From: Magicicada septendecula
Taxonomy: Eukaryota; Arthropoda; Insecta; Hemiptera; Cicadidae
Assembly: GCA_034769895.1 (NCBI GenBank)
Contig: CM068368.1
Location: 689,455,877 to 689,519,876 of the forward strand
DNA: 64,000 nt
Direction: 5' to 3'
A program made the position numbers and the translations under genes. The notes below the pieces were generated by a model. The model was not told the origin of the DNA. It worked only from the letters and a program-made list of their open reading frames with translations, and made no database searches. This document shows, piece by piece, positions 22,662 through 34,460 of the stretch (position 1 is the stretch's first letter; each line of letters opens with the position of its first letter).

Positions 22662-25600
22662 AAAGCACGATAACACCCTCACTGAACCGGACTATTGGGT
22701 CTGACATATTGGCGAATAAATTGGCATCGATCAAAATCCATCGAAATAACTACCTAAAAAACATTAGACAAGACCTCATGGAAGAAAAGGAAGATAGTAT
22801 CAGCGACACCGCCAACAACGAGATAGCATACATATCAGTAAAGGTCAATGGAATCAATACAACAGCTATGATAGACACAGGAGCGAATGTATCCTTAATT
22901 GACAAATTGGAGTTAAATCGTATACAGTTGGAAAACAGAACAACCATACCAACACTACCCATAAATAACATCATCCTAATTGGAGGCACGGGTCGACAGA
23001 ACAAAACCATTCGACACCAGGTACAATTAGAAGTATCTAGCAATGGAGAGACGATTCCGATGGTTTTCCTAGTAGCAAGTGGGCTACCATTTACCCTATT
23101 AATTGGATGCGATATACTGCGAAAGTATGCAGCTATAATAGATATGGATAAAACTAAAGTGTCGTTAAAATCAAATGAAGTTGAATGGACGGCAGCACTG
23201 ACTGAAAATAGGAAGGCACCTCCAGAACACATAATCTACTATATACGGGAAGGCCATGACCAGAGGAAGAAGATGACCATCAACAGAGAGGTTCGCAATA
23301 ATCCAGAGGATACGTTATGGATGGAGAAAATAGATGAAGTTAGAAAATTCCAAACGAGTTACATTGACCACGTATTAACTGACGAACAAAGAGAAAGACT
23401 GATACAAATTTATAATCGTTACAGACATGTATTTTCTGACACACCAGGCAAAATTAAAAACTTCCAGTGTGAGATAAAATTCAAGGATCAAACTGAGTTT
23501 AAAAGAAAATCATATCCGATCGCATTTTCACTGAAAGAAGCCGTTCGTCTAGAGATACAGCGATTAATAGAAAATGACATAATTGAAATAAGCAACTCCC
23601 CATACACCAATCCTATTGTAGCTGTACCAAAGAAAAATGGCGCAGTGAGGATTTGTCTGGATGCAAGGGAGATAAACAAAGCCATAATTAATGACAGGAC
23701 GTCGCCTGGAGAAATCGACAAAATATTAAAGAAATTTTATGGCACATGGTATATCAGTATATGGGACACTGTATGTGGATATTGGCAGGTGGAGTTACAC
23801 CCCAATAGCAGAAAATTTACGGCCTTTATTTTTGAAGGGCGTAACTACCAATTTAAAAGGTTACCCTTCGGCCTTGTAAATTCTGTGGCAGTTTTCGTGA
23901 AATGTATGGACGAGATCTTAGGACAAAGTACACTGCAATTTACTACAGTATATGTAGATGATTTGTTGATTACCTCAGATAATTGGGAGGAACACTGCAA
24001 CCGGGTGCACAAGTATTATGTAAACTAGAGGAAAATAATATAACGCTAAAGCTAGAAAAATCCAAACTAATAGCAAAGGAAGTGCAATTCTTGGGTTTTA
24101 ACTTGTCTGAAACTGGCATAATCCCAGCACAAGAAAAGGTGGAGGCGATACAGCGTTTCCCAATACCAAAGAACAAGAAACAATTACAATCGTTTCTTGG
24201 TATCTGTAATTACTATAGGAAATTCCAACACAACTATTCAGAATTAACAGCTAAGTTTTCCCAACAGTTATCGTCAAAGGAGAAGTGGAGATGGGGACCT
24301 GAACAGAACACAACCTTTGAACTAATAAAAGAAAAATTTCTTACAACTGTAATGCTGCACCATCTGAATTTTAACAAACATTTTTATATGAACTGCGATG
24401 CAAGTGATGTAAGCCTTGGATCAATATTGTGTCAGGAAGACCAGGGAGGCAAGCATCAAGTGATCAGTTTTGCGAGCAGAGCACTCAACAAGTGTGAACG
24501 AAACTATTACACTACGGAAAAAGAACTCCTGAGTATAGTATTCGCATGTGAAAAATTTAGAACATACATTTTAGGATATCCTATTACAGTACGCACAGAT
24601 CATAAGTCAATATCTTTCCTGAAGAATTGTAGATTAAAACATGGCAGACTGACGAGATGGACACTAACGCTCCAAGAATAACATAACGCTAACATACAGT
24701 GGGAATACATCCCTGGGAAAAGCAACATAGCTGCAGACGTGTTGTCCAGAGTGAACATAATGGCCCAAACCTTCGAGGGAGAAAAAGAAACCGTCGCCAA
24801 GGTCTACCATATTTTAAAAAGCAAGTCTGAATTAGCCGACATATTAGCTAACATACAGATTCATCAGAGTAATGAGCCTAAAATTTTACAAATAATACAA
24901 CGATTAGCAGAAAACGATGAAAGAATCATGCAATATTACTGTACCTACAACAATATACTATTCACTAAAACCAAACAATCTAGTGAACAGTGGAAGGTTG
25001 TAATACCAAAAACTATTGAGGAAGAACTTGCAGTTGACTACCATGTGCGCTATGGTCATATGGGAGCAGTAAAAGTAGTCAAGGCACTACATGAACATGT
25101 CTACTTCAAGGATATGAACCGCAGGGTAAGAAAATATATACAGCATTGTCATTTGTGCCAGTTAGTCAAATGTAGCAATGAGAGAAGAGAAGGGGTAATG
25201 ATACCCATTACTTCGGCAGAAACATTGGAGAAAGTGTTCTTAGATATTTGTGGACCATTTCTACGAAGTGGTGGCAGACACCAATACATGGTGATAATTT
25301 TTGACCACTATACGAAGTTCACGAAACTTTATGCCATAAACAGGGCAACAACCAACAAAATTTTGGACATTATAATATCAAGATACATACCCGAGGTAGG
25401 AAAACCCCAGTCAATAATCACAGACCACGGAACGCAATTCCGAGGCCGAAGATGGCGAGATACCCTAATCAATCAAGGTGTGAAAACATACAAAACGTCA
25501 GTGTATCACCGTAACAGCAACCCTGCTGAGAGAGTGTTGAGAGAAGTAGGAAGGATTTTAAGAACCTACTGTCACACCCAGCAAAGAAGATGGGAAGAAT

Positions 25601-26041
25601 ATTTGTCCCCAGCTGAAGACTTCATTAACTTAGCTTGCCACCAATCAACTGATGAAACGCCCTATACTGCAATGTTTGAGCAAAGACCACCCCGGGAAAT
25701 TACAGAAATTATAAGATTTCCACCAGAAAGTGAGTTTAAATTTAATAAAACCAAATTCTTTAACAATGCAGTCGAACGAGCTGACAAACTTAGGCTCAAA
25801 TATCAGAAGTCACAACCTAAGATCATAACATACGAAATGGGAGACAAGGTACTCTTAAAAAAATCGAGAACTCCCGAGTGCAATAGAAGGAATTGCTAAA
25901 AAATTGTTACTGCTATACACAGGCCCATATACTGTTACCAAGAACAACATGAACAACACTTATGAATTACAAGACGCTGTAACAAAGAAAATAAAGGGCA
26001 ACTACAACCAAACTTCCATGAAACGGTATATTGAAAATTAA
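22658..26041 (+). pseudogene. Pol of the giant Gypsy: protease, RT, RNase H, integrase
   Basis: The frame overlaps the Gag stop and is minus one relative to it. Domains in order: retropepsin (AMIDTGANVSLI, about 22864-22899); reverse transcriptase with VRICLDAREINKAI, FKRLPFGLVNS and the catalytic YVDDLLI (about 23950); RNase H with NCDASDVSLGSIL, TTEKELLSIV and RTDHKSI; integrase with the zinc H/H/C/C site (H..RYGHMGAVK...HCHLC), first Asp in FLDICGPF, second in SIITDHGTQF and Glu in NSNPAERVLREV. The C-terminal part reads GDKVLLKKSR and then AIEGIAKKLLLLYTGPY. Breaks: a frameshift at about 24000, in-frame TAA at 24679-24681, and a frameshift near 25865; the frame then ends at TAA 26039-26041. 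All catalytic residues remain, so decay is recent. Confidence 0.9.
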
Positions 26042-27458
26042 ATAATGAAGAAAGAATGAAATATTGCGATGAAGACTATTTGTTATTGATGCTAAGTAAG
26101 AAATGAAAATATAACTGTGAGAATAAATGTTGACTATATTGTAATTTTGTAATATAAAAATGTGAACTAAAGAAATTATGTAAAGGATGAAGAAAATTGT
26201 AATTACCCGTACTACTCAGAGATAAGAATTATACGAGAAAGACACACACCATCAATGGCACTAATATAAAAATATTATAATTTCCAAGAGCCTAGTCAAC
26301 AAGTAAATAACAACTTACCCGTACTACATAAAGAGAAAAAGAGAAAAAACAATACGAGATCGACACACAAGAACCATGGCATAATATAATTCCAAGAGCC
26401 TAGTCAACAAGTAAAATACCAACTCACCCGTACTACTAAGAGATAGAACTATACGAGACTGACACCTTACAACCATGGCAAAGTATAATTTCCAAGAGCC
26501 AAGTCAACAAGTAAAGAACAACTTGCCCGTACTACATAAAAGAAAAAATAACTATACGAGATCGACACACAAGAACCATGGCATAGTAAACTCCAAGAGC
26601 CAAGTCAACATGTAATCAACAACTTACCCGTACTAATAAAAGAGGAGACGATGGACTAGATGATATACAGAATGAGAAGAAAATAAGAAGTTGGAGGAAC
26701 GAAAGCAAATAAATATCATTGATGTAGATAATAGATGACACACAACCACGAGGCAAGACACTAGAAGAGAGCCTATATCAAATGGGTTATATTTCATTTG
26801 ACATAATGAAAATATATTCATGAGTTATATCCCAGAGAAGTGAATCATGAAAATGAAGAAGATTATGAAATGACGTTCAATGTAATACCAAGAGAAAAGA
26901 TTAATTGATGACAAAGAAGAATGAAAAAATAATATATTAACGAAGACGATCATGAGAGTATACCAGTGATGAAATGTAAACAAACTATCCCTGTAAAATA
27001 TGAAGAATTTAGTTAAGTTGAATCAAGAAGAAGAGAATATAACAATGTATAAACCGCAAATGCGTGAGATGATCCCAAGGATATTTATTAATTGTCGAAA
27101 GAACGACCACTTTATGTTTTGAATTAATTTGAGATGAAATATGCCAGCAATCATTTATATTATTGATGGAGACGATGTGCCTCTGTATTTATTGATGTTA
27201 GTATGACCAGTGGAGTTGTATGCCAAAGTGAGCCACTCTGAACTGCCCCAGCTAAACTTATGTTAGGGAATTAGGGAATTAAATAAACAAGGGAGATAAT
27301 TACATAGAAAGGAAATAATTATGATTCAAACAGAAGAAAATGAAGGGATATATAAAAAAGCATAAGAGTCAACATGGAAATGTACAACAATTGATGAATT
27401 CTTCAATAAAAAATAAATATACTAATTCAGAATTAATCAATTCTTATAGGAAGGCATA
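26042..27458 (+). other. Post-pol untranslated region with tandem repeats and polypurine tract
   Basis: No envelope-like frame is present. Between about 26200 and 26640 a unit of roughly 100-112 bp is repeated about four times, each with acccgtactac, atacgaga, gacacac, accatggca and ccaagagcc. The rest is A-rich. An AGGAAGG tract at 27449-27455 lies just before the 3' LTR and may be the plus-strand primer. Confidence 0.6.
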
Positions 27459-27701
27459 TGTAACGTACCAAATTGGCAGTTACATAAAATAACTATCTAT
27501 TACGTCAAGTAAAGGGAGATCATGAAAATATTTCAAAGTGCATAAAATAAGGAACAGGAGAATATAGACAAAGTGTGTATATATGAACGAATATTATTGA
27601 GCAAACCCAACAAAGAAGAAGGAAGAGTAATAAGGATATCATCGAGTACAAAAGAGAGAGAAAATGACAACGAGCCAATATAATATGTTAGAATCCAGGC
27701 C

Positions 27702-27931
27702 CAATAGGTCCAAAATAGTGAGGGAACATGACAAAAATAATCATTAAAATGAAGAGGAGACAATAGGTCCAAAATAATGAGGGAACATGACAAAAATAAT
27801 CATTAAAATGAAGAGGAGACAATAGGTCCAAAATAGTGAGGTAACATGACAAAAATAATCATTAAAATGAAGAGGAGACAATAGGTCCAAAATAGTGAGG
27901 GAACATGACAAAAATAATCATTAAAAATGAA
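27702..27931 (+). repeat. 59-bp minisatellite in the 3' LTR, four units
   Basis: Units begin near 27702, 27761, 27820 and 27879 with caataggtccaaaata. Same unit as the six-copy array at 16162. Confidence 0.9.
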
Positions 27932-30900
27932 AAGGATACGGATCAAGTACAACCACAATGATGATAAAACAAACAAAGTTGTTTATTAGTGTAAAATACT
28001 ATGGAACAATGACTACCACGAATAAAAATATTGAAGAATATGACAAGACTAAGGGAACATTGATTATCACAAATAATGTATAACCCAGGAGAACACCGAT
28101 AGTGAGCAACAATTAACCAGAAGAAGAAAGGAAGAAGAAGAGGAAAGGAAACATACCATGAAGAATGAAGATAATGTATGGACAGTACAAGAAATCAACA
28201 TTCACAAGGTATACAAGGAACTAAAATTAATATAGTGACCGGAAGAAGTGTAGATCAACTACAAAGAAACCAGTGTTTAGCATCATTGAGTGATCACAAA
28301 CAATAACAGTGAAAACTTAATATAAGTGTGACAACCTGTGATATGATAACCATTTTTACCCCAAATAAACACCACAGACAATACAAGTGAAAGTGTTTAT
28401 AACAGAGGAAAATGATTAACCATTGTAAGTGAAAGAATCCAAGATTAACTAGTTAAAATGCACAGACAATTAGTGTGACAAATTTAATCAAGATTGTAAT
28501 ATCATATAAATAATCATTAAGACCACCAAAAGAAATATGAGACAGAACAGTAAAATAATTGTCCATAGGGACTAATAATAAAAGCTTTGTAAGCCTTGAA
28601 ATGAAATGTGCCTGAATGCCATAGCAAGACAGGATAAAATATAGATGAATTCCAGAACAAACAGTAGCAAATAAGCTAGTTTGTTAGGTATAAAACAATC
28701 AATGTACCAAAAAACTAGGTGCAACACACCAAGAAATGTAATGTTATTAGACTAAGAATACCTGTGTTATTGTTTCAACAAATAGTGTAAACATGTGTAT
28801 AACTTAATAATTAAACCATTGTAGTAGAATGCCATAATGAAATGGTAATAGTAGAGTCAAATACTGCATAAGAATATGTTGCACATTGTTGTCAGACAAC
28901 TGACACATAACCTCATAGAAAGTGAACCTATAACATAAAATCATGTATATTAGTTAAACCAAGCAACTATCCACAATTGTTTCAAACAAAGACTAATTAT
29001 GAATAATAATGCAAACCATGAAAATACCATGTGTACTGAAATACACAGCAAATGAATCAGATTGAATATGATATCATAAAGCCAAACGAACAGAACCCCA
29101 ATGTGACAAGATAGTTAGTCAAAAAGCAATATCAAAACTTATCAAAAGATTATGAAAAATGTTGTCAGTAGTTAGAGAAATGTCTGATACTGCTATGAGA
29201 ACACATCTCAAATGTAATAGTAGTAGTTTAATAATTGAAATATTATAAACTAACTACACTTGTAAAACCAGATGTAAATAAACACTATACTATGAATTGA
29301 AGAGCTTTCAGACAACGAAAAGTTAATAAATACATTAAACCAACAAGGTACAACAATTGTACACTATTTTAATTAATAACATTATATAACTTGTGTGATA
29401 AAATAAATAAAAAAAGTGACAAATTAGAGAAATGAGAACAGAAGGTATTTTTGATAATACTATAAGTATATAAAAAATAACATTTTTGCAAAATAAAATG
29501 TGAACAAATGTAAATAAATGTACATATTAATGTTAGAATGTCAAACATATGTAATAAGATAAGGAATAATAGTGTTACATGTAATTATAAACAATCGAAC
29601 ATGGTCGCTATGGACGCCATTACCAGATATTGTTTAAATTGTAATTATGACTATTTTATGTACTAAAATGAAAGAGAAATGGACTTGAGACATTTAGTAG
29701 TAAGTATTACAGTATAATTGTAACAAAATATGGTGAAACAAACTTATTTATATTAAGAATCACCATATGAGTTTTTGAGATGGCTAAGTGAATTAATAAT
29801 GAACGGATTTAGTGCTTGTTTAGACTTAAAATAAAGCCACAAGTGTCCGCGATTTAATGCCACTACCCGATCGACGATACGACAAAAGATAAGAAAGTTA
29901 TGACAATTATAAACTTTTCAATCATTTTGAGTATCCATGCATACGTCACTCATAGCCTCAAACCCACGCTAAGAATTGTAAAAAATTAAAAGTTTTATTT
30001 GACCAAAGTGTTTTGGGGTTGAGAGTTTGACCTTTTGAACCAATCAAATAGCTTAAAATGACCAGACGAGAAGGAGACGCTTCGGTGAAGGAATGATGCG
30101 TTCTGCATCTCTCACGACGGAAGGTCCGCGCAAGAAGTCAGCAAGAGTATTTCAAAATGTGCGCGTCACACACAGTAATAAGTAATACGCTAACCTATGC
30201 AGTGGCGTACCTAGGGTAGGGCACGTGCCCTGGGCGCCATTCAAAGGGGGGCGCAAAATTCGCAAATTATTAAACTTAAAAATCAAAACAAAACAAACAA
30301 TATAATTCATATTCAAATAGTCCCGCGATTCCCGCGCGTGGTGAGCTTTCGCGAACGAGCGAGAGGGAATGAGTGGTGCCACCGCGCCGGGCGGCGTAGG
30401 TAGATTGCTTAAAATGCTTTCACTCGCTCGGCTATCGGCTCATAATGACTGGCGTGGCGCAGTTGTTTGCATTTTGTTTGCACGTGTCGCGAGCGAGCGT
30501 GAAGCTACTTGATTTGATAAATTAAATTACCGTCGACGACAGTGCTTTGAACATAAATATTGGACTTATTTTTACGGTAGGTACCTACATACATTAATTT
30601 ATTGAATTTCTATTTTCTACAGTAGGTAGACATGACATAAACACTCGTAAGTGACATAACCTCGAATCGAACTGAGTTTATTTACAGTGAAATTCATTTG
30701 AATAGTAACATAACACATCTTTGTGAAAACCGTGTGCGCCAATCAGTTTTTCACTTTATAACTATCGTGGGGATAAGGTTGATTATAAGTTTATTTATTG
30801 TTTCGGGTATCATCGTCGATCGTCTTTTAGTGTCTGCGCGAACGAAGACTGACATGCCATATTTTTTGTGTCGTATTTGTACTGTCACACGACAAGCTCT

Positions 30901-31009
30901 GTGTGTCGCTAAGGAATTTGCCGAGTCACTAGGTGGGAAAGATGATACACGTAAACACTTGATTTACTAGCCAAGTCAAAAGCATCCGTTCCGCAGTTTA
31001 ATGTATTAA

Positions 31010-31716
31010 TTATGCATGCAACAAAATAAGTCTGTTTCCCGCACTGTAATTGTTCTGTACGCCAAAAACATCACTTGACTGCCAACATTTCTTTACGTTA
31101 ATGTTACTGTCTACCCACGTTTCGTCCAAATAAAATATATTATTGCAAGTTTTTCGCAAACCTTTCATTTTTACAAGAAATTTATAACGCCACAACACTA
31201 TATCTGGTTTTTCGATTAAAAACTTTCTTTTGCTCTGACATTTCCGCCACCTAAATTCTATACCTTTCATAATGTTTATTAAAGAATCTCGGCCCCAAGA
31301 AAAATGTATTCGCTCTTTTACGACAGGAAGCAATTTTCTAGCGCTCGGTACTACTTTCTGAGTAACGTAAAATTCTTTTTAATTACTTGTCGAATTACGC
31401 ACTTATCCATATCGTCTACAAAAACTCTTCGGTCACCTTTCCTTGTGTCTCTTCTTTTCCTCGGCGTAGAAAATGTTTGTTCGGACCCTTGTTTTTTTAA
31501 CATTTTCGATTCTTTACGGAGTTTTATGATGAAATTTTCAGATTTCCCGCAGTAATCAGCAGCTCTTTTAGTAGCCTGATTGATAGGGTAACCGAGTACT
31601 TTAGACTTGGATTCGTTGTCACATTTTTCAGTTACTCTGCTAATTATCTGTCGAGCTTCACTATGAACGACAAAGTTCTTTTTCTTTGATGACACACTTT
31701 GCTGAGGCTCAGTCAT
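31010..31716 (-). pseudogene. IS630/Tc1-like DDE transposase fragment, antisense within the hAT
   Basis: On the minus strand ATG 31716 starts MTEPQQSVSSKKKNFVVHSE, followed by a helix-turn-helix-like region (NQATKRAADYCGKSENFI). After a frameshift near 31350 the frame continues KLLPVVKERIHFSWGRDSL and KCQSKRKFLIEKPDIV. The first part of the DDE domain follows, NIFYLDETWVDSN, then NRLILLHA and a stop at 31010. LDETWV with a following K.CWQ and RLI..HA block is typical of a widespread insect IS630/Tc1-related family. The catalytic C-terminal half is missing. Ends of this fragment, and how it entered the hAT, are not clear. Confidence 0.6.
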
Positions 31717-31802
31717 AGTTGATACAAAAAATACCGAAATAAAAATAAAAAACAAATAAAAATACCGTAAATAAAATGTAAAAAAAACACTACCGTAATC
31801 AA

Positions 31803-32630
31803 AATTACTGTTGGAACAATGTACTCGCTTCTATTGACCCTGTTCAGAAGCGGCTCCAGGATCCTAGTATGAATTTTCATAATGCTGCCTTAGATATGAA
31901 AGCCCTCCGAGACTATTTTTCTAATGAAAGAGAGAGGTTGGTTAATGATGCACTCGAGAAAGGTTTCAATCTTTGCCAGGAATAGGATGTAGTGATTGAA
32001 AGGCGTCAAAGGCGAAAAAAACGTATGGCTGGAGAGAATGCGATGGACGCTGGGTTGACTGCTAAGGAAGAAATAGAACGAGTGATGAAGGGATCGCTGG
32101 ATCGTATTGTGTGTGAAATGAGCGAAAGGTTCACTCGTCTGCATGAAACCGACGCCAGATTTGGATTTCTTCTAGATATTAAAAAACTGTGTTACGGCAC
32201 TGACGACTGCGACGATTTAAAAAAGAAATCTAAAGAATTTGGAGACTTCTATGGTTGTGATGTTAACGGAGAACAGTTATACGAAGAAATATTGGATGTT
32301 CGAATGCTAATATCCACAAGAAAAAACGTAAATATAAAGAGATCTGAAGAGCTTCTTGAATTCATTGTTCAGTACGGAGATGAGAGCGTCTTTCCGAATC
32401 TGCGCATTTCAATTCAGATTATGCTTACGATTGCAATATCCATCGCAAGTTGCGAGCGATCTTTCAGTAAGCTAAAACTAATACTTTCGTTTTTGAGGGC
32501 TACAATGGGTCAAAAAAGGTTATGCGACCTAGCTTTGCTTAGTGTAGAGCGAGAAGAAACCGAAGAAACAGATTTCGAAAATGTTATAAATCTATTTGCG
32601 TCGCAGAAGGCAAGGAAGGTGCAATTTTAA
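31803..32630 (+). pseudogene. hAT transposase, C-terminal part (ZMYM1-like)
   Basis: An open frame from about 31803 reads NCWNNVLASIDPVQKRLQDP and DYFSNERERLVNDALEKGFN, has an in-frame TAG at 31983-31985, and continues to TAA at 32630. The end contains NLRISIQIMLTIAISIASCE and then RSFSKLKLILSFLRATMGQ, the hAT C-terminal dimerisation domain with its conserved SCERSFS.LK and MGQ.R motifs. The zinc finger and first two catalytic acidic residues are gone. Similar C-termini occur in the two larger hAT transposases at 44.7 and 49.5 kb, but the sequences are clearly different families. Confidence 0.8.
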
Positions 32631-34363
32631 GTTTAAGACTATTAAAAGTGCACTTTTACGGACTAATTTTCGTTCTAAAACAGAAAATAAAAAGGTTTTG
32701 TAAGATTTATGACTGTTTTATTTAGTGTATCTGTTTATTTTATATTTAGATAATTTACGAAGGGGCGCAACTTCGATGCTCGCCCTAGGCGCCATTTTCG
32801 ATTGGTACGCCCCTGAACCTATACACCACAATATATTATCGAGTGTCCAGTGTATTAAGTGTACAGTGATATAACACGACCAGTGTACAATAAAGGTCAT
32901 GTTTTGTGTTTTAAATCAGGGAGTACTATATTTTAATTACTTTAAAAGAAATTGATGAAAAATAATAATTTTCGTTAACAAACGAAAGATATTGTTTTGG
33001 ACTGCACTAGTCAAAAATACTCAAGTGCTTAAACTATGATGAAAAATTATCAGTACCTAACAAATAAATTGTAGCACAATGATTAATTTAAAAATAAAAA
33101 TTTTCCAATTGAATAATAATTGAGAAAGTCGGAATTAATTTAGATACCGATCATCTGTAAATAGTATATAGTCGCTTACTTGACTAAACTTTTTGAATTA
33201 ACAAATAATTGTTTTATTGTGCAAATATTTTAAATAACTGATAATTATACGTCAAATGACTTATAAATAGAATGTTTATGATCATATCATAAAGAATTTA
33301 ATAAGTAATATACTTATTCTAAATAACGACTTACGTATACTAGGTGAACTAACCTAGAACTGATGATTATAATTTTGTCACCAAGAAATAATTCTGTTCT
33401 TAAATAATTTTACTTAAATGAAAGCTATAACAAGAGTTTTTTATTCTAGATTTTTTCTCTTGCCAATACATGATTTTACTAATTAATGAATAAATAATAA
33501 TAATATTTTTAACAGTGCAAAGCTCAGAGCACGCTGTTGACCACAAAGGCTATATGCGTTTGCATGACGTACGATATATCGGTTATGGTACCGAGTTTTA
33601 TAATTTTCAATTTTGTTCTTTCTTATAGTAATATATAATTAAATATTGTTAATTAAAGTCACATCTTGTAATCTGGTATCATGTATCTTCAAAGAACTCA
33701 CTAATTTGGTAACATAATTGAATAAAGTGAACATAACCTCGTTCACCAAAAACATTGTACCATACAGCAGTGTTACCAGCCTTGAGGTACAGAGATCTCA
33801 GGATTTGTTTAAATTATTATTGTTTGTAAAGATATTATTGATTGTTTTTAAAAGAGTTCATTGAATTTCATAATTGTGAATAAATCCCCAGGTTATTTAC
33901 CAGTGGAACAGAGTTTTGATTTCTATATAATAGAAAAGTAGTTTAATTTTTTCATGAACAGTTCTCTCATAAGGTGGCGGAAGTATTTGAATGATTAATA
34001 TCATTCGAATTGCAATTGAACTTTTAATTTATTTTTATTGTGTATGTGCTTCTTTATGATATTCAAACAGAATATCTATGTATGTATATCCAGTGTTTTT
34101 ACAGTAGAAGAAGTCACCATTGGGAACATTGAAGACAGCCACATATGGTAAGTGGGGAGGTTGACACAGTGAAGTGATAAATACTCTTTTAAACCACAAT
34201 GTTTAAACGCGAACAATCCTTCAATTTTATTAATAATAACATTCTAATAATGATAAACAATAAAATCACGTACTCGACTTGAGTATCTAACTGAGTACCT
34301 CTACACATCTATAATCTAATATCTACATAATCAATAATCTATAAATCTGTTTTGTAACAACTG

Positions 34364-34456
34364 TAACAATTAAAGGTGTGATTAGTGACTTGATTTGTGT
34401 CTTGTACTTATTTTGTTTCCACTGTACCTACGACGATCGAGTAGACAGTCGTAACA
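34364..34456 (+). repeat. 3' LTR of the small Gypsy element, second part
   Basis: taacaattaaaggtgtgatt resumes exactly where 15918 leaves off, as judged from the unbroken 5' LTR at about 13084, and ends TCGTAACA followed by the target duplication ATAT. Confidence 0.9.
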
Positions 34457-34460
34457 ATAT

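Larger units (their letters stand above)
30200..32815 (+). mobile_element. hAT DNA transposon nested in the Gypsy 3' LTR
   Basis: Left end CAGTGGCGTACCTAGGG and right end, read in reverse, CAGGGGCGTACCAATCG, the C-A-G-x-G termini of hAT elements, with a shared GGCGCCA(T/T) block inside each end. The 8-bp target duplication is AACCTATG (30192-30199) and AACCTATA (32816-32823), one difference. The uninterrupted 5' LTR of the host Gypsy reads cgctaacctatacaccac at this site, which confirms the insertion. Only the last third of the transposase is left, and an antisense IS630-like fragment occupies the middle. Confidence 0.9.
15919..34359 (+). mobile_element. Giant-LTR Gypsy retrotransposon (18.4 kb including a nested hAT)
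   Basis: Both LTRs start TGTAACGTACC; the 3' one ends TTTTGTAACA and the 5' one TTTTGTAAAA. The target duplication ACTG is at 15915-15918 and 34360-34363. LTRs are 4391 bp (left) and about 4277 bp (right, after removing the hAT and its duplication), and the internal part is 7149 bp. It encodes Gag, protease, reverse transcriptase, RNase H and integrase, all on the plus strand, and no envelope-like gene is seen between pol and the 3' LTR. LTR differences seen by eye are few, so insertion was fairly recent, yet the coding region already has a stop and frameshifts. Confidence 0.9.
27459..34359 (+). repeat. 3' LTR of the giant Gypsy element, interrupted by a hAT
   Basis: Starts TGTAACGTACC and ends TTTTGTAACA. 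Matches the 5' LTR along its whole length except for the nested hAT (30200-32815) and two fewer minisatellite units. Small differences include a lost ctaa repeat near 29252 and an extra agaa near 29892. Confidence 0.9.
12615..34456 (+). mobile_element. Small pol-deleted Gypsy retrotransposon, split by a giant Gypsy insertion
   Basis: LTRs start TGTTA.GG.ATCACGAAC and end TCGTAACA. The 4-bp target duplication ATAT is at 12611-12614 and 34457-34460. Without the insertion at 15919-34363 the element is about 3.4 kb: 5' LTR, primer site, gag with CCHC knuckle, aspartic protease, a scrap of integrase, purine tract and 3' LTR. Reverse transcriptase, RNase H and most of integrase are absent. It would have depended on a related autonomous element. 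TG...CA ends, the PBS and protease type fit Gypsy. Confidence 0.85.

Noticed and set aside
26042-27458. Envelope-like gene after pol in the giant Gypsy
   Set aside because: No open frame with signal peptide or membrane segment; the region is A-rich with tandem repeats.
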